Made by a program: the position numbers and the translations under genes. Below, one piece after another: positions 42,901-51,880 of a DNA stretch of 64,000 nucleotides. Location: positions 186,001-250,000 of the forward strand of contig VFIW01000066.1 in NCBI GenBank assembly GCA_006386115.1, given 5' to 3'. The notes under the pieces are model-generated. The model was not told the DNA's origin and ran no database searches. It saw only the letters and a list, made by a program, of their open reading frames with translations. The DNA is from Globisporangium splendens (taxonomy: Eukaryota; Oomycota; Peronosporomycetes; Pythiales; Pythiaceae). Numbering within the stretch: the stretch's first letter is position 1; each line of letters opens with the position of its first letter.

Positions 42901-45867
42901 AGAATGGCGCGATGGTTTCTTCGGAGTTGTGCTGCGCTCGACGATCCTGCTCGATTCCAGCTGGATCTGGTGGTGGCTGGATGCTTTGGCTTGGACCCTC
43001 TGGCTGGAAAAATTTGTGGCGAAGCACCAAGATGGCGCTGATATATTCTTTCTTCTGAACTAGCGACTCGATGTCTGTTTTATGCGGAGCCTGAACTTTC
43101 TGGCAGATCGCGACGTTCACCAACGCTTCCTCGAGCATTTTCTTCTCAGCCACACAACCGCGAGGCAAGTGGGTCGCCAGTTTGAACTGCGTCATCGCGA
43201 GTTCCCGATGAACTCGGTGCAGCGGAAGTCGCTGGGAAGACCCATTGGCATGTAAGGCGACAAAGCGAAGCATTCGGTTGGCTTCTCGGTAAAATCGACC
43301 AGGGGTGAGGACTTGGAGAGCATTGCTGTACTGTCATACAATTCATTCGATCGGCTGTTACTGCTGCGGCTGTCCATCCCTGACAGTCTTTCCTGGTCGC
43401 CATGAAATGTCTCCAGTTCCTCTTCGAGAGCACAACCAAGCTCATAGTCGTTTGTGCAAATCGTGTTGTGAGCAAGAATGTCACCGTACGCACTCAGGCA
43501 ATTGGCTCGATGAAACAGGCACTCGAGATATCTCTCGTACAGCATGGTTGGGGGCAAATCCACACTGGCATTTGCTGATTCCACACTGCTCAGCTGTTGT
43601 CTGCTGTCACCATCACTCTCATGATTCAAAGCAGGCGACTCGAGCTGACTGGCAAATTCCAGACACGCTTGCATGAGCTTCCCAGAAGCCAAGGAGAGCG
43701 TCTCCATGGCCAGATCCATCGTGAACGCTGCATTCGGATCATCCCATAAGTCCGATTTCACACCATACACGCGAGCATTCGTCAAGCCGTAAAGCTCCTC
43801 GTATCTGTATACCGTGGTCATGCTCTTCGTTAACTGGAGAGCAAACACGAACAACGAGCAGCCGAAGCGTTGCAGGAAAGCTGCTTTAGTTGGAGGTGAA
43901 TAGTCCACATGTGCGAGCACTTGGGAGTATTTCTGACCAGCAACAACCCAGATGTCCAGCATTTGAGGGATCGTGCTTGTGACATCGACGACGCGTTTGT
44001 TGATTGCATGCCGCTGCAACTCACTCACGAGAAACGAGTAAATGTCATCGCCTTCGTTGAGAACCGACGTCAACTGTTCAAGTTCCCGTTGCCGCAAGGC
44101 GTTCAACGCGCGTGGGTCGAGGGAAGATGCTCTTGATGTTTCGCTGTAGGCTTCGTCGCCGTCACCCTCTTCGTCCTCCTCATCCTCTCCGGTCCTGTTC
44201 AAGTGCGATTTGAGACCTTCGTCGGCATCCGTCTTTTCCTGTGCAGCAATGTCATCCTCCGCTTCGTATGGAGTCTCTGACTGGGTCTGTTTCTGCATCT
44301 GATTGGGACGTTTTTGGCATGCGAGCTCTCGAAATTTGTCTGTGAGACTGCTCAAGTAATCCTCCATGGCGTCTTCTTGGTGCAATTTGTGGAATTCATG
44401 GAGGAATTGAACGCGAGCAAGTGCGAATGCTGCGTGCTTGCGTGAATTATGGAAGCCTTTTCCTGATAAATGGTTCGCGACGTGGTGCAAGAAGGTCTTT
44501 ATACTCTGCAGCGCCATCTGACTATTGAAGCGCAGCGTGGAAAACTCTGGTTTGCGAAGATGGCTATCTGTTTTCACAAGTTGTGGCACAGCGATGAGAG
44601 CAAGGTAACCAAACACACCCATCATTTTCTCACATGTGATCTCCAGTGCGCCGCTAGAGTCTGTGATCGCGTCGTCTTCCTGTTTGTCTGGTCCACCAAT
44701 GCCGCCTGTGGTTGCGTGCATCGTCACCCTTGAGTTGTTTTTCTTCTTGCCGGACTCGAAACCTCCGGTGGGTGACGACGCAGACTTGCTGCTGGAAAAA
44801 TGCAGCGATGCTAACGTGGCGCTTTCGGAGTATTGAGCGCTCACTTCCATGCGACAGCAGTAAAGAAGGACTCGACAGAGATCGTTGGTGGTCAGAGGCA
44901 TTGCCTTTGGCTTGATGTCGAGGACAAATTTGCTAAATTGGTGGAACTGGAGGCCACGGTAGTGTTGCGAGCCACCTATTGTCGAGCTGTAAGACGCGGC
45001 AAGGTCGCCGATCGTTTTCGCGAACCGGTGGATGATTAGCCTCACCTTGTTCTTGGCAAGCATCCCGTCTATTTGCGTCCATGAAAGACTTGCGACGACA
45101 CCCGTGTAATCAAACTCGCGCCGGTGCATTGGGATCACATACTGAGTCGTCAGTTTTTCGAAGGCGAGCTCGAGTGACGGCAATTTCGGAAACATGAAGC
45201 CAGCCACATCGACCAATGCATCGAGGAATTCGTCGAAGTTTGCGCCTGCACTGCTCGAATTCGGTACCGAGCTTTTAAACGCGAGGACCACGCGCGTGTC
45301 AAACTCGAGTTTCTGGGCTTTCTTTTTCTGAAATGAGCTGTCGACCGTCGCTTTCTGGAGCAGATTCTTGAATTGGTAGCACGTGATCCAGAGCACTTTG
45401 CTGCTCATGTTTTGCAGAGCGTGGAAGAGAAAGAGCTCGAGCAATTGGTCCTGGACCGAGAATGGATCTGATTGGGAGTAGTTCCTGTCTTCTTTGGCCA
45501 ATAGCGACGTCGGTTGGTGAACGCTTACGGTTGTTGAGGAGCACGTTGTTGCGCTGAACTAAAGCATTGACGTTGCTCCTGAGCACGCTTTCTTCAGTGT
45601 AAACGTCGTCGGCTGCTGTCCAAGAAAATCGAGGCGCCAGTCATCCAGCAACATCTCATCATCGCAGTTCCAGAGTTGGTATTTCGCTGGCTTGAGTTGC
45701 CACAGGCGCGCGACGTCCTGTTTCAACTGGGACACTGTGTATTCCAAGGGTACCCAGCTTTCATATCTTCGGTATTGATTGATCTCCACTTGTCGGTGCA
45801 GCCCTGCGGGTCTGTTGCGACGATGTGATTTAACGGACTCGTGCGCGACGACGGTGACTTTATTCAT
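39998..45867 (-). pseudogene. Large UBL / EF-hand / DENN-domain gene carrying lesions
   Basis: From ATG 45867 an N-terminal ubiquitin-like part (YQLWNCDDEMLLDDWRLDFL) loses frame near 45590. A long helical block (about 45460-43200) loses frame again near 43200 and leads to an EF-hand-like loop (NFDHKNNGLTRKGCW). Exons 42599-42469 and 42384 onward start a complete DENN module: uDENN (LTDIKGDRLYGSCLHFLEE), cDENN (LCVLSSHPLFQTFREFLAQL; YLLLEKKLVVCSINCSILTP; FESQLVYIPVLPL) and dDENN (FFMGVRSDKRVDNLPSEG). TAG at 41665-41667 interrupts cDENN between LPPTSLA and TSLALLDRK. The junction near 41185 is also one base out by my reading. A Ser/Thr-rich tail ends at 39998. DENN proteins are Rab exchange factors. 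If the lesions are real, the product is truncated before the catalytic core. Confidence 0.68.
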
Positions 45868-46099
45868 GTGGCAATAACGTAGTCGAATACGACAGAAGCG
45901 TATGGCTGCTTGCGACTGCACCAGATGAATGAACAGAGCAAGATCACGTATCCCTCTGTGGCTGCCTGGTTGCCTATTACTGCGAGATGGCTGATCTATT
46001 TCAGACGTGATGTGCGAAAGCAAAAACAGATTATAACTGCCGGCTTGGTTCTTGTTCAACACGCCAGCACTATGCTTCTTCAAAAGAGAATCAGAGATC

Positions 46100-46938
46100 A
46101 TGGAGACGAAAGCATCCAAGAAGAAAGGAGCAGCGCCACCACATCCATGGGCTGCTCTCTCCACGCAGACACCCTGTAAGTTGTGATGAATTTTGTGTGT
46201 TTGTGTGGACTTGACGCTGACTTCTCCGTTGCAGTCGATGTTGCTGCGTTGGATATTCTCGCAGAGCGCCATCACGTCTTGAGAGGCTTTTGCGTGGACA
46301 CTCCTAGAGATGAGACAAGCGACTTCGACAGCAACAATAAGCTTCAGAGCACGGACAGTGCGCGCTCATCATCCTCGTTCGGTCTCTCCTTTGAGCAATA
46401 TTGCCTCTCGCTGAGCACGCTGATCGTGCACGGAACGGCAACGCAACAGCTTGAGTGTAAGTACAAAGAGAACTACCCGACAGCGAACTTTACTGCGAGT
46501 CTTTCTCGAAGTTCTAACTGCTCTCCCTGAGTAGATCTGTTTCATACGTACGCAGTTGAGAGCGAGCGTGGGATCACTCGCGCCGAGATCTTCCAGCTGC
46601 TTCAAGACCATCATCAGAGCAAGCGAACAGAGGATTTATACGTGCAAAAACAAAACCAGCAGCCATTTCTCGTCAAAGCGAATGGCGATCCTACACCGCA
46701 AGATTCCGAGTCTCGGTACTTTGAGCGGCTGTACACGTGGCTGAAGTAGCACATGGTCCTGTACGACACCGCAAGGTGCGGCGTGCTCTCGTGTAAAGTA
46801 GCGCTGGACATGCTACACGTCCATCCGACTGCGCTTCAGCAGTTTCAGGTGCAAGTGGATCCGCTCATCGCGAAAATGAAGGAAAACAATATCAGGTATC
46901 GCGAGAAAGCGAGCGCAGCGCAACTTGACCAGCAATGA
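46100..46938 (+). CDS. Unrecognised three-exon gene with an in-frame TAG
   Basis: Exons 46100-46175, 46235-46456 and 46535 onward close in phase from ATG 46100 (METKASKKKGAAPPHPWAAL). The third exon reaches TAG at 46747-46749 after YFERLYTWLK, giving 170 residues. The same frame continues for 62 well-formed codons (HMVLYDTARCGVLSCKVALD ... REKASAAQLDQQ) to TGA at 46938. Codon use and complexity do not change across the TAG, so the true protein was probably about 233 residues. Middle motifs include LSFEQYCLSLSTLIVHG. Nothing identifies the family. It is divergent from the DENN gene, with start codons about 230 bp apart. Confidence 0.55.
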
Positions 46939-47038
46939 CCGAGTTTCAAGTGAGACTTGTGGCAATGCAACGGGTTAGTTTGTATTCTTCGTACATCCAT
47001 GCACTTTGTGCGATTCGATTCATTATGAAAAAAGCAAT

Positions 47039-48613
47039 CTAGGACTCCTGATCGTCGAAAGAGCATTCGAGCGTTTCCTTCCGGGCATCAGAAACCTTTC
47101 GCTTCAAGTTATCACTGAGCGAGTCGTAGGACGAGTTGAAATAGTTCCGATCAGACACGCGGCTGCTGTTCCCATCGATTCCCCCGACATGGCTACTTCT
47201 GTCATGTTGACCTCGCCTTCCTCCAGGATCACGGGCGGAGTTTAGCTTCGAGTTTCGTTCAAGGCCGTCGAAATCGTACCCAGACAGATCAGCGTTGGAG
47301 CCACTACTACCAGCAGCGCTGAAATGACCGAACGACGCATCGCGTTTCCGATTTTTCAACGCTTCCCAGGAATTAGGAGGAGCAGATTGGCTTTGTGACG
47401 GGCGACAGACGCAGAATTGGCACATGAGAATGACGGTGATGGTCGTGCCAACGTAGAGAAAACTGATCCACGATCCATCAATTCGTTCGCTCGATTTGCT
47501 CGGAAGCAGACTCTGGAATACTGTGATCGCACTTTCTCCAGTTGTTGGAGTCACCACTGCAGCGTAGGCAACATTGGTGACGGAGGATCCTTCGGAGACT
47601 GCCAGCGGAAGCAATTGGTCGTTGCCACAACTTAGTGGGGTCGCAGCCGAGCCAATTGATTGCGGAGCACATGTTGACTTGATGCGAATGCCGCCACTGA
47701 GCTCTCGAGACACGTTGAACACAACGAGCTCAGCCACCCCCGACGTGATCACGTATCCTTTGAGTGCGTAGAGCTTGAGAGGCGCTGCACGTGGTGAAGA
47801 TGATGCCTTCTTGGCGAGCGCACGCGCGACGAGGGTGCAAGCTTCACGTTCTCCGTTCTCGAGTGTCAACGGCATCGAGTCTCTAAAGGAGTACACGAGC
47901 ACTTCTCCAATGCTGGTCCCAGCGTACACGGGGTCACCGTGAATAGGATCAAAAGCAATCGAGGTGACTTCTCCCATGGAGCCTGGACAGGTAATCATAG
48001 GCGGATCTCGGGCTCGAGAGAGAAACACAAGCACTGTGTTCGATCCGTTCGTGAATCCAAGAAGATGGTGGTGAGCTGCCATGACGCGTATCGTCGAGCG
48101 GGTCTCCATTTTGTGCAGCTCCGTGCCATTTAAACTGAAAAAGGCGATGCTACCATCGTCAGTGCCGACGCTCACCACACTGCGCTTGGATGTTCTTGTC
48201 ATGACGATTGCGGTTGGGACTGATGATAAGGAAATATCGCCAACAGATGCAACTCGGAGAGAATACAGTAGTCCATGATTCGAGGCAAAGCAAACGGAAT
48301 CGTCAGAAAACGATGTTGCATTCTCAACCTGATTGCCGATCAAGTGTCGTCCATTTTGCGTGAGTTCTAGGGCATATAGTGTCATAAACGGCTCGCTGTA
48401 GATAATCGCAAGCGTCGGACGTTCACCATGTAGCTCGACATCAATCGATCGAACGGTACGGCCGCTGTCCACTTGAAAGCGCAGCAAGAGTAGTGCTGGT
48501 GCGAGGTAGAACTCAATCGTTCCATCTTCTAGCGCCACAACCAGTAGATCCTGGATACCAGCTGCGCGCAACTTCATCATCTTCATATCCACTGCAGGGC
48601 TTGGCGTTGTCAT
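47039..48613 (-). CDS. Beta-propeller-like membrane protein, C-terminal part or separate ORF
   Basis: A 524-residue frame from ATG 48611-48613. Residues 1-370 are beta-rich with repeated blades (LLVVALEDGTIEFYLAP; VVSVGTDDGSIAFFSLNG; VYAGTSIGEVLVYSFRD), suggesting a WD40/PQQ-like propeller. One membrane segment follows (WISFLYVGTTITVILMCQFC), then a Ser/Asn/Asp-rich tail of about 130 residues. It has no signal peptide of its own. The frame immediately upstream encodes one and overlaps it by four bases (ATGA). Together they would form a type I membrane protein with a luminal propeller, reminiscent of ER-lumenal propeller proteins. A one-base frameshift at 48610 is therefore the favoured reading. 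The function is unknown. Confidence 0.65.
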   Translation of the reverse strand: MTTPSPAVDMKMMKLRAAGIQDLLVVALEDGTIEFYLAPALLLLRFQVDSGRTVRSIDVELHGERPTLAIIYSEPFMTLYALELTQNGRHLIGNQVENATSFSDDSVCFASNHGLLYSLRVASVGDISLSSVPTAIVMTRTSKRSVVSVGTDDGSIAFFSLNGTELHKMETRSTIRVMAAHHHLLGFTNGSNTVLVFLSRARDPPMITCPGSMGEVTSIAFDPIHGDPVYAGTSIGEVLVYSFRDSMPLTLENGEREACTLVARALAKKASSSPRAAPLKLYALKGYVITSGVAELVVFNVSRELSGGIRIKSTCAPQSIGSAATPLSCGNDQLLPLAVSEGSSVTNVAYAAVVTPTTGESAITVFQSLLPSKSSERIDGSWISFLYVGTTITVILMCQFCVCRPSQSQSAPPNSWEALKNRKRDASFGHFSAAGSSGSNADLSGYDFDGLERNSKLNSARDPGGRRGQHDRSSHVGGIDGNSSRVSDRNYFNSSYDSLSDNLKRKVSDARKETLECSFDDQES

Positions 48614-49218
48614 TGTTGCTTTTTCAACGAAAATGTTTGGAACACATGGTGCAAAGACGATCCGAGCAATTCGTGCACTGCAGCTGCTGTCATGGCCGCA
48701 ATCTTTCGCTCAATAAAGTCGCTGTAGTCGTTTGGACGCGGACTTCTTGTCTTTGGCTCGACAACGATGGCCACGTCGCTTTCCTCGCGCAGCGTCTCGG
48801 ATCGAATTTTCTCTAGCAGCTCAAGCTTCTTCTGCTGCAGCTTCACCATCAACTCAGTCGCTTCGAGCTCCTTGATCAGCACTGCTTTTGTGAAACTTTG
48901 CGTAGCAGGATCGCTTTGGTCTCTTGCTGCATCGTCAGGGCTCACTACACTCGAGTCTCCAATGGATTCCTTCAGTCTCGTTTTCTCGACGTCACTCCCA
49001 TCACCGACTGCGATAGATGAGCTTGTTGGAAGCGCCACTGTTGCATGCGCACGATCGCTTGCAGCATCACCATGGGTCGTAATCTCGACTTCAACGTGGT
49101 TCATGGGTTCACTAGATATCAGAGATGAGGATCCACTCAGCCCACAGACGACGCCAACTGTCGCCACCAGCAGCAAGCGCAGCCACATTCGGCCACCAAC
49201 GCCTTCAGGCTTGCGCAT
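48610..49218 (-). CDS. Signal-peptide and coiled-coil ORF overlapping the propeller ORF
   Basis: A 202-residue frame from ATG 49216-49218; a longer open frame upstream begins with GTG. It starts with a classic signal peptide (MWLRLLLVATVGVVCGLSG within the first 30 residues), followed by a Ser/Thr/Asp-rich stretch and a coiled coil (ELMVKLQQKKLELLEKIRSE). It ends HVFQTFSLKKQQ at a TGA that overlaps the ATG of the propeller ORF. A secreted fragment of this size with no fold is unlikely to be a complete protein, so it is probably the N-terminal part of the same gene. A two-gene arrangement with stop/start overlap would be unusual for a eukaryote. Confidence 0.55.
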   Translation of the reverse strand: MRKPEGVGGRMWLRLLLVATVGVVCGLSGSSSLISSEPMNHVEVEITTHGDAASDRAHATVALPTSSSIAVGDGSDVEKTRLKESIGDSSVVSPDDAARDQSDPATQSFTKAVLIKELEATELMVKLQQKKLELLEKIRSETLREESDVAIVVEPKTRSPRPNDYSDFIERKIAAMTAAAVHELLGSSLHHVFQTFSLKKQQ

Positions 49219-49651
49219 GTGAACCAGACGAATTGCACGCAGACGAAATGAGAGAATAGTGAGAGGAGACGGCACAACATCAAGCAGGTCCCATCGGCGT
49301 CGTTTCGGGTCCCTCGACCCTCTCCAAACAGATACACCATCTAATCATGTTCCACAGGTAAATTCCCGACTTTTCTCAAACCGAAAACAGTGAGAAAGGC
49401 AGGCAGCTATTTTGTTTTTGTTTTTTGTTTTTTTTCCAATCAAACGTTCGATTGACTTGCACAATTTTGGCGGGAATGCTTATGTGGTGTGGCGCACACC
49501 ACATTTTCTACCATCACTCACCCGCGCCATCGGTCATCAACGACGGAAGAGAAGAGGCGAACGACAAAGGAGACTGCGCTTCGCCACTCGCATTCGCGCA
49601 CTCGACGCAGATTGACGCAGAGCCACAGAGCTATACAAGAGTGAGAGAGAG

Positions 49652-51281
49652 ATGCTGGGTGGACGCTACCAGGAGGAGCAGCAGGAGGAGGAACAGCAGT
49701 ACGCGGAGGAAGCGCACGAATTTGTAAGAGAGAGAGAGGCGCTGTTTGTGGTGAGCGCGACGATGTTTGGATAAACTCATTGATACGTTTGTGATGCGTT
49801 GACAGCAAGGACCGCGGCTGGTGAACTGTCTGGAGCAAGCAGGCGTGAATGCGACCGATGTGAACAAGCTCAAGGAAGCAGGCATGCACACTGTGGACGC
49901 GGTATGTGTCTCGATGACGATATGCCGGGGCTTCGGTGTTGGAGTTATGATTTGGATGCTGATGGGGATTGCTTGTGGCTACGTGCGGATTGATTTTACT
50001 ATGCTGTGTAGGTTGCCATGGCCACAAAGAAGCAGTTGATCGCGATCAAAGGCATTAGCGAAGTGAAGGCTGAAAAGATGCTCAAGGCTGCGCGCGAGAT
50101 GGTCAACGTTGGCTTCACGACTGTATGTGCTATGTTCCCATTCTGCATGTGTACCACGGTTTGTTTGTGGAAGGCTGTGAGCGAATTTGACATCGCATTG
50201 TTTGCTTGGCTAGGCTGCGGAAGTTTTCCAAAGCAGAAAAGATCTGATCACGCTCACGACCGGATCGAACGCCTTGGATGAACTCTTGAAAGGAGGCTTT
50301 GAGACGGGATCCATCACAGAACTGTTTGGCGAATTCCGAACGGGAAAGACACAGTTGTGCCATCAGTTGTGCGTCACTTGCCAGCTTCCAGTGGATCGTG
50401 GTGGCGGCGAGGGCAAGGCCTTGTACATCGACACAGAAGGCACCTTCCGTCCTCAGAGACTCGTGGCAATCGCCGAGCGTTATGGACTGGATGGTACAAG
50501 AAAGCTTGTATTTGTTCATGGGTTTGCAATGACCTAACTCATACACTGTACAATGTGATGCGTTCGTATTTTCTGTGCTTTATTAGGCGAGAGCGTGCTG
50601 GACAACGTCGCATTTGCACGAGCATACAACTCGGAGCATCAAATGCAATTGCTCGTGCAAGCGTCAGCGATGATGGCGGAGTCTAGATTTGCGTTAGTGA
50701 TCGTCGATAGTGCAACGGCGCTCTTCCGAACAGATTACTCTGGACGTGGAGAGCTTGCTGCCAGACAGCAGGAGCTCGCCAAGTGCGTGGACTGAACTGA
50801 AGCGTACACATTGCTTAAAATTGCGGAAACTGATCAAAATCATGGTATTTATTCGTGACAATTCAGGTTTTTGCGAGCATTGACAAGAATGGCGGATGAG
50901 TTTGGTGTCGCTGTTGTCGTCACAAACCAAGTACGAGGATGCGAAGTATTGATGAGATTTGGCGCGTGCATTTAACGAGTCACTGTTGTTTCATGCAGAT
51001 GACTGCCAATCCGGACTCGGGTATGTTTGCTAAAGATCCTCTACAGCCTATCGGCGGCAATATCATGGCCCATGCATCGTGCACAAGGTGAGTAGTGAAC
51101 AAAGCCTGGAGCACAAAATGGTACTGTGTGAATGACTTTTGCGCGTGGAATTTGCAGACTTCGTTTGAAGAAAGGACGTGGAGAGAACCGCGTGATGAAA
51201 GTCGTCGACTCGCCGATCCTGCCCGAAGCCGAAGCAATTTATTCCATTACGGAGCAAGGCATTCAAGATGAAATGAATTGA
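49652..51281 (+). CDS. RAD51: DNA repair recombinase RAD51
   Basis: Eight exons close in phase: 49652-49723, 49806-49901, 50012-50122, 50214-50493, 50587-50782, 50867-50930, 50999-51087 and 51158-51281, giving 343 residues, the usual size. An N-terminal helix-hairpin-helix region ([19 protein letters not shown]) is followed by the RecA core with Walker A GEFRTGKT (Lys about 138) and Walker [11 protein letters not shown] (Asp about 227). The core also has [13 protein letters not shown], the loop-1 region [16 protein letters not shown], and VVVTNQ before loop 2. RAD51 forms the nucleoprotein filament that drives strand exchange in homologous recombination in the nucleus. No lesion is visible, in contrast to the genes just upstream. 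GT-AG introns are about 65-110 bp. Confidence 0.95.
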
Positions 51282-51880
51282 TCATTGGTGATGTTTTGGC
51301 CGTCGGAACGTAATAACATGCAGTTAAACAGGCATGAGTGAGTCCATCTGGTAAAGTTGCATTCCGATTTCAGCATAAATTTGGTGCAAAGAGGACACCA
51401 GGACACTTATCCAGTTTCTAGTTGCCAGCAACCGCCACCTTCTTCTACCATGTTGAAGTGATAAACGATTTGAGGCAATGAGGCATTGTTTTGTGGTGGA
51501 AAGACTCAGTTTGAGTGAGATCGCCTTCTGTCAAAGCACCTGGCAAGGACAAGATCGGGGAGCAAGCTCTAGCAACAAGTGAATTCAGGTCGTGGATATC
51601 ACCCGGCTTTTCATCGTAGTTGTCTTTTTATCAACTGGCATCGCAACGACAGAGTAAACTTGCCAGCTTTATTCTTGCGGCTCGAAATCCTATTTTTCAC
51701 CAGATTGATCCAGGCTTTAGAATTGTCAGCAAAACAGTATGAACACCAAGGTGGTTAGACAATGCATATTAGTCGGTGATTGTGCCACAAATGCCAACTC
51801 ACTAGAAAATCTGGACTTCAAATTTAGAACTCCAGATTTCCTTTCTTTGAAGTTCAAAGACAGAAATGTCCATTCGAAAC
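51282..51880. other. Intergenic with a scrap of a GH3 gene
   Basis: No gene is intact here. On the minus strand near 51590-51635 the sequence encodes YDEKPGDIHDLNSLVA, which parallels YAEKPGDINDLALPAG of the GH3 genes (about residue 510). This is a small fragment of a diverged extra copy. The rest shows nothing recognisable. Confidence 0.45.

Noticed and set aside
13130..46749. Reassignment of TAG to an amino acid
   Set aside because: TAG ends intact genes here (TMEM223-like gene at 9296-9298), and most TAG-interrupted genes also carry frameshifts.
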